A DNA stretch of 64,000 bases from Paragorgia papillata (GCA_035771165.1 JAWNZC010000114.1:609001-673000); one strand, 5' to 3'; shown: positions 10,501-20,004, counted from the first letter of the stretch. A program made the numbers and translations. Notes: generated by a model from the sequence alone, not told the origin.

Positions 10501-12463
10501 TTTGCTAGCTATAAAATTAATATAGTTACCAGCTGAAAGCTAACTCTATTATGTTGATATTAAAATTTAAAATAATATAATTATACAGCAAATCATGTTT
10601 TTAGTCAAAAAACCAGGCAGTTGCATTATGCAGTTATGATTTGAATGGTGATGGTGTACCAGAGCTCATTACTGGTTGGTCCAGTGGAAAGGTACAGTAC
10701 ATGACTTGTGTGATGTATATAATTTATTTGGAAATTATACAACAAGTAAATTATAATGTAAAAACCAACTACAGCCTTGCCAGAGCTAAGTATAGACCTT
10801 ATTCAAAAATGGCCGCCGAATTAGAACTCTTTTATGTGCATATAAATTAGCCCTTATGACCTCATTTTAAAGTAAAAATTATTTTGAATTTCACACATGA
10901 AAACTTGTTCATAAGCCTAGGGCTAATTTATATCTATATATAAAAGAATTTTAATTCGGTGGCCATTTTGGAATAAGGTCTAGAACTTCATGAGGAACTT
11001 CAAATTTTCAGATTGATGCACGAAATGAGAAATCAGGAGAAGTGATATTCAAAGACAACTTGCCTTCAGCAGTGGCTGGCATTGTTCGAGGAGATTATAG
11101 ATTGGATGGGAAAGAGGAACTCATCTGTTGTTCAGTTGATGGAGAAGGTAAATTATTATTATTATTATAATTATTATTTATAAATATTGTAACTATTAAT
11201 ATTATTGTTATTACAGTATATATTGCTTTAAAAATAAAAATAAAATAAAATTATTATAAAATCATACATGTATTTTAAAATAAATATATTATGCTTTCAT
11301 TGATTTTTTCCCAGTGCGTGGGTACCTACCATCACCACCACAAAGCAGCGCTAATTTGATGGGCATTGACATAGGACAAGACACTATAAGAGACTTGAAT
11401 CAAAGGCGACAGAATTTACTTCTAGAGTTGAAAAACTATGCAGAAAATTCTAAGGTAATACCTGTAATTGGTTAATGTGCAGTAGTACCATAGGTGAGAA
11501 GCAATGTAACCGGACATTGGGTGGTTGTTTGGAACACTTGCTTTTATGCACCTCTGGGGAAGCCTTTGGGCTCATGATGAGTTGAACGAAAACTAAATTT
11601 AATACCTAACTTTGTTCCAAATGGATAATCTGTCATATGTACGATAAAACTCCTCTTTCTAGAATTAAACTAGTTAGTCTGTAATTATGTAATAGATACA
11701 GCATGAGTAAGCCAAGCTGTATCTGATCAGCTCTGAGCTGCTGTATCTTTCTTAAAATACAAAATAATGCACCTAAGTAATCAAGTTCACCAACTACAGT
11801 ATAATTATTTGGGGGATACGGTCTGTTTTAGCCAAGAAAATTGAAGCTAAAGTAAAAGTAATATGTAAATCAGGACGATGCTGTATCCGATTTACAACTA
11901 CCTTCATATTTGTGACAAACATCTTGTCTGACAAGCGTCTTTCAATGAGCCACTGCTACGGTATTTATTTCTTTTGTGTTTTCGTCATGAATTATTAATG
12001 AGTATTTTAATATAATATATTATTTAGGTCAGCCAATCGATGCATTCTAGTGGTGGTGTGGATGTTGACCAATCAAAACTAGGAATAATTCCTGCCAATA
12101 CTCAGCTGCAGTCTTCACTGCATGTGAACCCTGGCTCGGACCAGGAGCAGCCATCAGTGGAGTTGGTGATTGCAACTAGCAATGAGACAATCATTAGAAC
12201 AGTGATGATCTTTGCTGAAGGGATCTTTGAAGGAGAATGTCACGTGGTTCATCCACTTCAGTCAGCACTTTCCAATAGTTTGCAAGTAGCTGTCGTTCCT
12301 CCAAAAGACATTGCTGTTGATTTGCACATCAAGGCCTTTGTAGGGACCAAGACGAGGTATGCAACACTTATTAAGAACCCAATAGGATACAATATTAATG
12401 GTATTTAAACTATTTAATATTTTTTTAATTTGATGTTGTCACTGCTAAATTACAAAGACGATC

Positions 12464-12503
<40 letters not shown>

Positions 12504-15500
12504 AATAAATGTTAGAAACATGGCAGGGTGGCCGCGACAGCTTACACCAATTATAGCAGTCCAATTTCTATGCTCATTTGTCACATCTGAATGGTCAGTC
12601 AGGTAGTAGTGAGTCTACTAACTTAAGTCAGTAACTCTGTAATAAATTTGACAACTCTTTTTTTCTTTCCTTCTAGTTCGCAATTCCATGTGTTCGAGTT
12701 GACCAGACAATTACCAAGGTAACAGCATCTACATGTATTAATTAATATATTTGTCTAGTAGTGACTAATTAGACCCACACTTAAGCCTATAGTATGTAAG
12801 TATATTATGTACATAGGCATAAAATTATTTTATGTAATAGATACAGCATGAGCAGCCGAGCTGTATCTGATTTACAAGGCGAGCTGCAAGTGAGCCGTAC
12901 TCATAAATCAGATACAGCTCAGTATTTTCTTAAAATACAAATGCATCTAAGTAATCAAGTTCACCAACTATTTTGGGGATACGGTCTGTTTTAGCCGAGA
13001 AAATCGAAGCTAAAGTTTATGTAAATCAGGACGATGCTGTATCTGATTTACAACCACTGCTACGGTATTGATTTCTTTTGTGTTTTCGTAATGAGTATTT
13101 TAAATAGTTTACATATAAATTAGCTCTGGCTTATGAACTCGTTTTCATGTGTGAAATTCAAAATAATTTTTTCTTTAAAACGAGGTCATGCATAAGGGCT
13201 AATTTATATGCACATAAAAAAATTCTAATTCGATGGCCATTTTTTAATAAGGTCTATAGTATTCACTAGATGACAAAGTTCTCACAAAGTTGGGTTGAAC
13301 CACTATCAGAGTTTTTCCTGAGTACTTCCAGCTGGACTAACAAACAGAAAACTGTACCATTACCAAGCTGCAAACTACCAATTTCAAACTCAATGACACT
13401 TTGTTAGTGTATTCTATATATTTCTATTTTTTATTATATTTTTTTTTTGCTGTGCTAGATTTTCTTTATACACTCTCTACCCTGGTGAAGTGACTCATCC
13501 ATCATCAAGTGTCGAGTTTCATGTCAATGAAAGAGTCAACAGGGTGAGTAAACCTGGCATCCACATTCATAGTAAAAATTTGAACTATGGTTGAAACATT
13601 TAACTGCTGGCAAATATTACTGTACTTACATTTTACATCACCATTCAGGTTGTTTTATGGATTAATCAGAACTTTCTTCTTTCGGAAGAAATTGAAGCAA
13701 AGAATGGACTTCTTGATGTTGCTTTTCAGTCTCTTCGTACTCACACACCTTTGATCATAAACATGGAACAGGATGGAAATGTACGTAGTTCTTTACCAAA
13801 TGTAGAAACCTGGTGTGATTTTTTGTTAAAAATTGCTTTAACTTTGCTTCGGTCCATTAATAATAATTACTTAAGAATACCAAAGCATGGGGGCCGGGTG
13901 ATATAAGGTGATGTTGTGGACAGGAGAAACTATTAGCTGCATGATTAACCATGACAGTAGTATTTAACACTATTTTGTTGCTAGGTAACCATCAAGACTG
14001 ATGACATGGATCTTGCTGGGGAAATTATTCAAGCAATGGCAGCGTTTCTGAAAATTGAGGTGTGTTACTGAAATTAAAATTGTGTGTTCACTAAAAAAAT
14101 TAATGGACACCTCATTCTCACCAAAAAAATATGTCTTTGTCTAAAGTTATCTTGCTTCATGATGCCTTCCAATCTTAGCTGACTGCACCTAAATTTCCTA
14201 CTCACCTCTTCTCTAGCTTTCACAATTTACCATCCCATCCCATTTCACTCTCGTCTACTCTACTTTCTTTCCTCTGTTTCACCAACCTTGCAGGTTAACT
14301 GACAAGAAAGTGCTATTACTTATTTTAGGATTTGCAGACAACTGCCGAGTTTCCAACACAAATGGAAGAGTTAAATGGAATATTAGTGAAGGTATGGTTA
14401 ATAATACGTATTAGTTTATTCATGCTTTGATTACCTCGGGTTCTTTGGGTCTGACTCAACCATTTAGTAGCAGTACCTGTACGTGTGCATAATAGTGTTA
14501 TTTGTACCTGTCGGTCCAGCAGTAGTGGTTGTAGTTGCAATGGTAGTGGTGTTGGTAGCAGTGGTGGTACTGTCAGTTAGTATAATAGTAGCGGTATTAG
14601 GACTAGCCGTTGTCGTAATACTGGTAGTACATGTAACTGCAGTTTCAATGGTGGTGGTATTAGCAACAGCATGCAGTAAAGGGTAAACGACTGGGTGGCT
14701 AATCATCCTTACTTGCAGCCAGTGGCTGAATTGCGAAGGACGCAGATCAACGTGGCCGTGTCGAGGCATATCAAAGGCGCTCCAAGCAGCCGTCAACGAC
14801 ACAGTTCAGACCACGGATCACATGCTAAGATGTTGATTTTATGGAGGGAGGAAAACCGGAGAACCCGGCGAAAAACCCTCGAGGCACAGGAGAGATCAAC
14901 TACAACTCTACTCACATGAGTCCAAGCCCGACAACGGGGTCATTCCCAAGCCGTCACCCATCCAAGTACTAACCCCGTCTAACCGGGCTTAACTTTTTTA
15001 TGAGAGGCAGCGCGCTAACAGCACACGCCACCCGTGCTGCCCTAGTAGTGGCAGTATAGTGGTATTGATATTGGTATCAGTACTGGTAGTAATAATACTG
15101 TAGCCAGTATTGATAGTACTATCAGTAGGGGTGGTAGGACTGGTAGTAGTTGCAGCAATAGTGGTGATGGTAGTAGTAGTATTATCAATTAGTAATGGCG
15201 AGGGTTGGAGTAGCGGTATTTCCTTCGTATTAGAACTAGCAGTAGTTATTTTATTTTGTGTAGTAGTAATTAAGAAATAGAAAATGGCCGCCCGTGTTTA
15301 TATAGCCTGATGCAAACACGAGAGTGAGTTGGGAGAATTCGAAAGTTTACATAAGTACTTTCAAATTCTCCCAACTCACTCGAGTGTTTGCATCAGGTTA
15401 TATAAACACAGGGCATCCATTTTCTATTTCTTTTATGAAATAAGGTTAAAAAATGTGCCGTGACATCACAACCGTGTTTACATAGCCTGATATAAACACG

Positions 15501-15976
15501 GTAATTGACCAATCACAGCGTGCGTAAGACGCAACCTATTTTATAAAGTGTAGTAGTTAATATTGTTACTTTGTTATCCTATAAAGGTAGATGAACTTCA
15601 TTCTGCTGGACAAAAGCTCACTGCTGAAATGGCTGACCACTCGAACCTTATACGAAGTCTAGTGGTTCGTGCAGAAGATGCCAGACTGATGGGAGATATG
15701 TAAGTTGATAAATTATAACATCTCAAAGTAGTATGGTGTTTATTGCTAGTATTACTGCTATAGTGCTAGTCACTGTAGTCAGCTAGTGCTAGGGTATAAT
15801 TTCCTATACTCTCTAATATTAATATAGGAAAAACATGCGCCGTGGTTATATGGAGCTGTATGATCTAAACCGCGACCTCGTCAATGGCTACAAGATACGA
15901 TGTAACAACCATTCAGAGCTCTTGAGTTGCCTGAAGATAGTCAACCAAGTTATTCAGAGGGCTGGCAACCTCAGAG
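7137..15976 (+). CDS. BBS2: Bardet-Biedl syndrome 2 protein (BBSome subunit), 17 exons
   Basis: Seventeen exons join in frame to 686 codons with the typical start [17 protein letters not shown]2 is a core subunit of the BBSome, the octameric coat-like complex that carries membrane proteins in and out of cilia; it pairs with BBS7. The N-terminal half (about residues 1-310) is the beta-propeller with FG-GAP-like strands ([40 protein letters not shown]). Residue 311 to about 355 is a helical linker ([17 protein letters not shown]). Then come a GAE-like/platform region ([34 protein letters not shown]) and the C-terminal helical hairpin ([40 protein letters not shown]). The human protein is 721 residues; here the last ~35 codons after QRAGNLR are not identified. 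The final donor (GTAATA) would need one more exon; reading through gives only GNIN and TAA at 15988. Confidence 0.96.
7380..7530. repeat. AT-rich (TA)n tract
   Basis: Alternating T/A with a pure (TA)n core at about 7481-7505, in BBS2 intron 1. Confidence 0.85.
7545..7785. repeat. foldback fragment of the 'GTTTATATAGCCTGATGCAAAC' family
   Basis: Shares GTTTATATAGCCTGATGCAA, AAATAGAAAATGG and GACATCA words with the fuller copy at 15285-15545. The arms TGAGTTTGGGATAATTTGAAAG and AATTATCCCAACTCA pair. Confidence 0.65.
7786..8545. repeat. tandemly duplicated 363-bp foldback element
   Basis: Two near-identical copies offset by 363 bp (ACAAATAGATTCC at 7791 and 8154). In each, GATTCCATTTTGCCGTTGTC pairs with GACAACAAAAAAATGGAATC around a stem containing GTGGTAAGAAC/GTTCTTACCAC. 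A diverged relative in the other orientation lies at 43935-44280. Confidence 0.8.
8664..8882 (+). CDS. BBS2: BBS2 exon 2
   Basis: [12 protein letters not shown] through [17 protein letters not shown]. Acceptor TTTCTATAG, donor GTAAGT, phase 0 to 0. Confidence 0.93.
9109..9234 (+). CDS. BBS2: BBS2 exon 3
   Basis: [14 protein letters not shown] through GNDLFWT. Acceptor TTAACAG, donor GTAAGT. Confidence 0.93.
9297..9633. repeat. foldback between GATG tracts
   Basis: The ends TCAGGGTTTGAGAT and ATCTCGAACCCTGG are inverted and the inside has GGTATCCC/GGGATACC pairs. BBS2 intron 3. Confidence 0.5.
9640..9832. repeat. (GGAT)n-type minisatellite
   Basis: Degenerate GGATGGATG units. A short run of the same repeat is at 9258-9285, left of the foldback, so the foldback seems to have landed in this array. 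Confidence 0.8.
9904..9966 (+). CDS. BBS2: BBS2 exon 4
   Basis: [21 protein letters not shown], 21 codons, phase 0. Family residues VTGDNV and the calcium-loop-like DFTDDGENE are kept. Confidence 0.92.
10135..10212 (+). CDS. BBS2: BBS2 exon 5
   Basis: [19 protein letters not shown] then NEMTETE. Acceptor AACTACAG, donor GTTAAT. Confidence 0.92.
10338..10442 (+). CDS. BBS2: BBS2 exon 6
   Basis: [20 protein letters not shown] to LWRIK. Acceptor TTTCTTAG, donor GTATTT. Confidence 0.92.
10605..10691 (+). CDS. BBS2: BBS2 exon 7
   Basis: [20 protein letters not shown] to GWSSGK. Acceptor GTTTTTAG, donor GTACAG. Confidence 0.92.
10795..10980. mobile_element. MITE with GACCTTATTC ends and TA target duplication
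   Basis: Starts GACCTTATTCAAAAATGGC and ends GCCATTTTGGAATAAGGTC, flanked by TA on both sides (10793-10794 and 10981-10982). Inner arms ATAAATTAGCCC / GGGCTAATTTAT. A TA duplication suggests Tc1/mariner-type mobilisation. BBS2 intron 7. Confidence 0.75.
11012..11147 (+). CDS. BBS2: BBS2 exon 8
   Basis: [20 protein letters not shown] to LICCSVDGE. Acceptor AATTTTCAG, donor GTAAAT, ends in phase 1. Confidence 0.92.
11315..11454 (+). CDS. BBS2: BBS2 exon 9
   Basis: [20 protein letters not shown] to [13 protein letters not shown]. Acceptor TTTTCCCAG, donor GTAATA. Confidence 0.92.
11685..12007 (+). repeat. dispersed repeat 'GATACAGCATGAG', copy 1
   Basis: Shares TAATAGATACAGCATGAG, AGTAATCAAGTTCACCAACT, GGGATACGGTCTGTTTTAGC, AATCAGGACGATGCTGTATC and TTTCTTTTGTGTTTTCGT in order with copies at 12833-13102 (+) and 62430-62670 (-). 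No ORF, class unknown. Palindromic GCTGTATCTGAT words occur at one side. Confidence 0.7.
12028..12356 (+). CDS. BBS2: BBS2 exon 10
   Basis: The longest BBS2 exon: [56 protein letters not shown]. Acceptor TATTTAG, donor GTATGC, ends in phase 2. Confidence 0.93.
12465..12503. repeat. (CAA)n microsatellite
   Basis: Pure ACAACAACA tract in BBS2 intron 10. Confidence 0.9.
12677..12718 (+). CDS. BBS2: BBS2 exon 11
   Basis: A 42-nt exon encoding [13 protein letters not shown]. Acceptor TTCCTTCTAG, donor GTAACA. It starts and ends in phase 2. Confidence 0.9.
12833..13102 (+). repeat. dispersed repeat 'GATACAGCATGAG', copy 2
   Basis: Same word order as copy 1 with short internal deletions, about 820 bp downstream in BBS2 intron 11. 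Confidence 0.7.
13105..13254. mobile_element. second copy of the GACCTTATTC MITE, left end lost
   Basis: The right end CCATTTTTTAATAAGGTC followed by TA and the paired ATAAATTAGC/GCTAATTTAT arms match the copy at 10795-10980. The left tip is missing. BBS2 intron 11. Confidence 0.65.
13459..13543 (+). CDS. BBS2: BBS2 exon 12
   Basis: [18 protein letters not shown] to NERVNR. Acceptor TGTGCTAG after a long T-run, donor GTGAGT. Confidence 0.91.
13649..13780 (+). CDS. BBS2: BBS2 exon 13
   Basis: [20 protein letters not shown] to NMEQDGN. Acceptor ACCATTCAG, donor GTACGT. Confidence 0.92.
13985..14059 (+). CDS. BBS2: BBS2 exon 14
   Basis: [20 protein letters not shown] then FLKIE. Acceptor TTGTTGCTAG, donor GTGTGT. 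Confidence 0.92.
14329..14391 (+). CDS. BBS2: BBS2 exon 15
   Basis: [20 protein letters not shown] then K. Acceptor TATTTTAG, donor GTATGG. Confidence 0.9.
14480..15260. repeat. GTAGTG/GTRGTA minisatellite split by a SINE
   Basis: Degenerate GTAGTGGTAGTA-type trinucleotide-based array at 14510-14680 and 15045-15215, interrupted by the SINE at 14679-15041. BBS2 intron 15. ORFs over it are artefacts of the repeat. Confidence 0.75.
14679..15041 (-). mobile_element. 5S-rRNA-derived SINE, copy 1 (minus)
   Basis: In reverse it starts GCACGGGTGGCGTGTGCTGT and carries a 5S-rRNA-like stretch at 14940-14994 (TTAGTACTTGGATGGGTGAC, then GGGAATG), which covers the internal RNA polymerase III control region of 5S genes. 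A tRNA-unrelated tail follows, ending near AATCATCC. It is very close to the copy at 40650-41010. Confidence 0.82.
15285..15545. repeat. foldback of the 'GTTTATATAGCCTGATGCAAAC' family
   Basis: GTGTTTATATAGCCTGATGC pairs with GCATCAGGTTATATAAACAC around GAGTGAGTTGGGAGAATT. A tail with GACATCACAACCGTGTTTACATAG and GCAACCTATTTTAT matches 7545-7640 in reverse. Confidence 0.75.
15587..15699 (+). CDS. BBS2: BBS2 exon 16
   Basis: [20 protein letters not shown] to EDARLMGD. Acceptor CCTATAAAG, donor GTAAGT, ends in phase 2. Confidence 0.92.
15828..15976 (+). CDS. BBS2: BBS2 exon 17 (last recognised)
   Basis: [19 protein letters not shown] to [11 protein letters not shown]. Acceptor TTAATATAG, donor GTAATA. 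It ends in phase 1 and so needs a further exon for the usual C-terminus. Confidence 0.92.
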
Positions 15977-16039
15977 GTAATATCAATTAAAATTTTTATA
16001 TAGTGAAATACTTGTTCACTTTGGTTTAATGAACAGGGC

Positions 16040-16795
16040 AGCATGTAATCGAGGAGGAGAAGCGAGAAAAAGCCGACCACGTAGCACCCCCGCTACACAA
16101 TAGTTTTGACTCCAGATTATAATAGCTTGATACCCATTAAGTCTGTCAACTAAAGGACCACCCACCCCCTCTATGTACACGCGTAAATATCTCGCAAGTT
16201 GTTACAGCATTGTTGCCTGAACAATGCTGTAACAACTTGTTGACATATGTGAACAACATTGATAAATGAACAACATTGTTCATCATTGTTTCAACAAGTT
16301 GTTACAGCTTGATGAAACAACAACCGTTGTTCACGCATGTTGTAACAACCGAAGAACGTGTTGATACATCAACCATTTTCACCATTGTTGTAACATTGTT
16401 GTTCATCGTTGTTATTTCGTCATGTTGTCACAACATGTTGTATCATGTGCGAACAACGTTGTTGGCTATAAAAATGTGCTGTTGGAACAACTTGTTCATG
16501 ACTGTTGATTTATCCGTGAACAAGTTGTTCGAACCATAAGTGAACAACTTGTTGACAACTTGTTCACGGCGAGCAGCACAACATTGTTCACGGCGAGCAG
16601 CACAACATTGTTCACGCCTGTTGACAACCTTGAACAAGTTGTGTGTTTTTACGCTTGTAGCAGGCCACTGCCCCCACAATTTGTGAGTACGACTGCATGA
16701 CCTAGCAATGTTCTATGGGTGTCAGCCTCAAAACTATTGTGTAGTGGGGGTGCTACGTGGTCGACTTTTTCTCGCTTCTCCTCCTCGACTAATGG
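16040..16795. repeat. long foldback with a second element inside
   Basis: The outer arms TCGAGGAGGAGAAGCGAGAA and its inverse (16760-16790), continuing through CCACGTAGCACCCCC and CACAATAGTTTTGA, pair over about 65 bp. Between them is a CACGTAAAAA-type element (16178-16665). It begins about 60 bp after BBS2 exon 17. Confidence 0.75.
16178..16665. repeat. CACGTAAAAA-ended element made of TTGTTCA/ACAACTTG words, copy 1
   Basis: Starts ACGCGTAAATATCTCGCAAG and ends GTGTTTTTACGCTTGTA. The interior is a dense mesh of AACAACTTGTTGACAACTTG-type words that can pair in many ways, including two direct copies of TTGTTCACGGCGAGCAGCAC. Confidence 0.7.
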
Positions 16796-17393
16796 TAGGA
16801 ACATTCACAGAAAATTTCAAGAGAATCTGATGGCTGATTCGTTTTGGAGAAAATTTAGGCTTTTTACCTCGTAAGGCATTGTTCCCGATAGCCCAATGGA
16901 AAACGTTGACAGTTACTACCGCGAAGAATATACACCAGATTTTCTTGAGGGTCTCAGTAAATGTTTCTACCATATTAAATCTGTTTTTAAACAGATTAAC
17001 ATCAAGAGTTGTCCAGTTTTAAAGTGCGTGTGAAATGAAAAAATGGGACACAAATACTTTTTTGTTTCTTGGCAGTTGGCAAACACAAGACACACATGAT
17101 TTCGTCATGTCGATCAGCCATCAAGAACAGCAATATGTCGTCTTTATTCAAGATCATCAAGGCCGGTGCGCAGTGAACACTTGGTCCGCGCCACACACCC
17201 TGAAATGAGGCCTGGGAATGGACTATACTGATCACGTGGTACCAAAAGAACGTGTGACGGGCACAAAAACGTATGTACCACGTGACAAAGCGAAACAAAA
17301 CTACATGTATAAATGTAATAAAAGTATATACGTAAAAAATCTCACAGCTTGTGAAATGCAGGATGTGTTCCCAACAGGCTGGTAGCAAGCCTG

Positions 17394-17594
17394 TAAAGGC
17401 CTATTTACACGATACGATTTGTAGTATACGATTGTCATCTTGGTGTATGTAATCAAGTTGTTGTACATGCGTGTCAACATTCGTCATCGAATTATGATTC
17501 GTTGATGAATGTTAATACGCGTGTACCACTTGATTACATACACCAAGATGACAATCGTATACTACAAATCGTATCGTGTAAATCGGCCTTTACA
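17394..17594. mobile_element. MITE with AAAGGCC(T/G)ATTTACACGATAC ends
   Basis: A nearly perfect 200-bp hairpin: GGCCTATTTACACGATACGA against TCGTATCGTGTAAATCGGCC, continuing through TGATTACATACACCAAGATG. It is inserted in copy 2 of the CACGTAAAAA element. Confidence 0.8.
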
Positions 17595-17678
17595 GGTTGT
17601 AACAATGCTGTTCATTCAACAGGTCGCTACAACCTTGTTAGCATCAACCTGCTGACAAGTTGTTAGCTGCAGCATGGT

Positions 17679-17887
17679 TAGCCTGGTACCCTGGCCCAAT
17701 CAAAGAATATGGGCCAGGTAACCACTAAAGACTTCTGCTTTCCTATGGGTTGAAATTTCGCGCGTTTTTATTGGCTATGAGTAAAACTGCAATCGTCATA
17801 AGTGGATTTTGCCCTGATGACGCGAGAATGAGATTAGTGGTTACCTGGCCCATATTTCTTTTGAAATTGGGCCAGGGTACCAGACTA
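17679..17887 (+). mobile_element. 209-bp MITE, TAGCCTGGTACCCTGGCCCA ends, 9-bp target duplication
   Basis: Terminal repeats TAG(C/T)CTGGTACCCTGGCCCA. It is flanked by CAGCATGGT on both sides (17670-17678 and 17888-17896). A second copy of identical length lies at 36180-36388 in the opposite orientation, also with a 9-bp duplication. Nine bp points to Mutator-type mobilisation; 8 bp (hAT) is not excluded. Confidence 0.85.
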
Positions 17888-18477
17888 CAGCATGGTATGA
17901 TGGTAACAGGTTGTTGGAACAACTTGTCACAGGTCTATTGGAGTCGTCATCTTTGTTACAAGCTGTCAACAACCTGTTACAGACTTGTCAACAACCTGGG
18001 ACAGTCAGTGCGAACACATGACGATGACAGCTTGTTGAACAGCATTGTAACAACTTGCTTGCTGGTATGTATCAGCTCACGTGTTTTTACGTTGTAGATT
18101 AGTTTCGAGTATCGCAATTAAGCGAAAAATGGTGTACTAGTGAGAGTTTTAGGTGCTTCGAGCGGAACTCTTAATCAGAGTAAAACAAGACGCACGTTTT
18201 ACTCTGACGAAGGCCCCGCTTGAAGTGTCCGTTTCTAAAAATCTTTACAGTTCATCGACAGATCGCTTTGCGAAAACCATTTCATAGTTCAGCGAAAAAT
18301 GATCTGGAAATTTGGCAAAAACCTTTGTTTGAAACTTGGCAATGAAGATCTTAGCAAATAGAACTTTTTAAAGTTTGTACAGTTTATTTAATCGCCTGTA
18401 TAGCAAATACTTTAATATATGATTGCTTCCAACTTGTGGTCTGCTTATTTGCGGCTTCAGTATATTAATATTATAAG

Positions 18478-18494
18478 TATTATTATTATTATTA

Positions 18495-18539
<45 letters not shown>

Positions 18540-18561
18540 GTCATTATTATTATTATTATTG

Positions 18562-18632
<71 letters not shown>
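18478..18632. repeat. (TTA)n microsatellite
   Basis: About 150 bp of TTATTATTA with two interruptions by TTGTCA. Confidence 0.95.
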
Positions 18633-18634
<2 letters not shown>

Positions 18635-18965
18635 AGATGGCACCAGGGGTAAAACTACTCCCGAAATGTTACCCCGCAACGTTTTTAAAATTATATATAT
18701 TCTCCTCTATCCCTGAAGTTCCCAATTTTCTTCCTTTTGGGGGTGTCTTCGCAGAGTTCCGCCCTCGTTTACAATCACTTCCGATCCAATCTGTGACTGG
18801 TGTCTCAATGGAGTGCACAAGCTGTGCACTGAATCTGAGGGGGGAAAAACGTTGGTAAAAGTCAAATCTTCCGTAACTTTTACCATTGGAATGCATTTTT
18901 ATGTATCTGTACTTTTTCTTGTACGTTTCTGCGGTTGGAAATAACTGAGAACACCACTACTCGAG

Positions 18966-19078
18966 CTAATCTCGCATTGCCGTCACCCAGCTTGCCAAGA
19001 CGACAGAAAAATTCGCATGCAACTTTACGACCTTATGATGAAGCTATTCGGAGTCAACTTTCAATCTATAATTCCAAG
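18966..19078 (+). other. possible exon, candidate BBS2 C-terminus (weak)
   Basis: An open stretch with a good donor (CCAAG|GTATGT). If joined to BBS2 exon 17 the phase fits and it reads ...RRQKNSHATL...YDEAIRSQLSIYNSK. Only the AIRS word resembles the known BBS2 end, and the acceptor (CTCGAG) lacks a polypyrimidine tract. It may be a chance ORF or an exon of a non-coding transcript. Confidence 0.2.
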
Positions 19079-19589
19079 GTATGTTTTTCTTTGTATTTCG
19101 TTTCTTTAACTATAAGATCTTGTTTGGAAAGCAATATTTTTAACATTACAACGTTCTAAACGAAGAGTGTTTATTTTATAGTACAATTTTATCTCGAAGT
19201 TTTGGACCTGTTTGTTCACTTTACTTTTTATATTACTTGGGAAATTCTTTTGAAATATAGCTACAAATTATATGAAATTACGTTAAAGAGTAAAAATACC
19301 AAAATTTATCGATAAAAATGCCTAAATGACTGAGGGTAAATCGCCACATATCATAATTTTTTGCTTGAAATCAAAAGCTCGTTTTTGTTAAAACCTTTAT
19401 TTAGTATATTTGTTGGCATATATAAACGTTTATTTTGACATAAACTTGTGAATAAATATTCCTCTGGGTAGGTTTAGTTTAATATATAGAAGGCAAATTA
19501 TTGAGCTATTTTTTCTACTTTCGTAGAAATCTTTTTGGGAGGTTTTTGCAAAAAGGATAATTTTTCTTGAGAACACTTTCTTCAATCCC

Positions 19590-19668
19590 ATTGGTGTAAA
19601 AAAGGGCCAATGAGAGGCGCGCAAAATGAACCAATCACAGGTATTCCTTTGTAGCTGCTTCAGCCAAT
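19590..19668. promoter_or_regulatory. cluster of four CCAAT boxes, candidate promoter
   Basis: ATTGG at 19590 and CCAAT at 19607, 19631 and 19664, all within 80 bp, with 24- and 33-bp spacing typical of paired NF-Y sites. No TATA box was recognised. It faces a possible non-coding first exon ending at 19874. The gene it serves is not recognised. Confidence 0.5.
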
Positions 19669-19689
19669 AGGAGTGGAGAATTTCACTCG

Positions 19690-19874
19690 TGCCGCAACGT
19701 CACTTTCTTCCCGAATCATTTTGTTTTTGTCCTTCATTGGGGGATGTTCGGAGAAGAAGGCTGAACTAACGTTCAATGTTGTCGCACTAATTCAACCAAC
19801 GAAGACTCCAGCCTCTTGGAATACAGACAAAAAGACAAGCATTTGGACAGAAAACTTTGTTGCTGTGATAATAG
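19690..19874 (+). ncRNA. possible non-coding first exon
   Basis: Downstream of the CCAAT cluster. It ends at a donor-like AATAG|GTATAC and has no long ORF beyond chance. A possible second exon is 21819-21918 (acceptor TTTTTTTCAG, donor-like AAG|GTTAGA), which contains only a very short ORF (ATG GTC TAC AAG). The transcript is hypothetical. Confidence 0.25.
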
Positions 19875-20004
19875 GTATACCTTCATGCCAATTCTTGTGT
19901 GTTTTTCTATTTAAATTTGTGTTTTGAATTCTCCGAGGAATTATGTCGCGTAGCTGGGCTTTTGGCTTTGAGTTTTGTGTTTGTTTCAACATAGTTTCGT
20001 TTTA

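Larger units (their letters stand above)
17327..18100. repeat. CACGTAAAAA-ended element, copy 2, split by two insertions
   Basis: Starts TACGTAAAAAATCTCACAGC, ends CACGTGTTTTTACGTTGTA. Removing 17394-17594 and 17679-17887 gives a sequence collinear with the uninterrupted relative at 44477-44826. Confidence 0.78.

Noticed and set aside
14464..14919. ORFs over the GTAGTG array and SINE in BBS2 intron 15
   Set aside because: Products of the trinucleotide-like repeat and the 5S-SINE, both non-coding.
16021..16110. Alternative BBS2 C-terminus from an acceptor-like AACAG at about 16037
   Set aside because: The frame is open for ~30 codons, but the sequence is the arm of a foldback element and has no similarity to the BBS2 end.
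19600..19630. E2F-type site in GGCGCGCAAAA next to the CCAAT cluster
   Set aside because: Does not fit TTTSSCGC on either strand when checked base by base.
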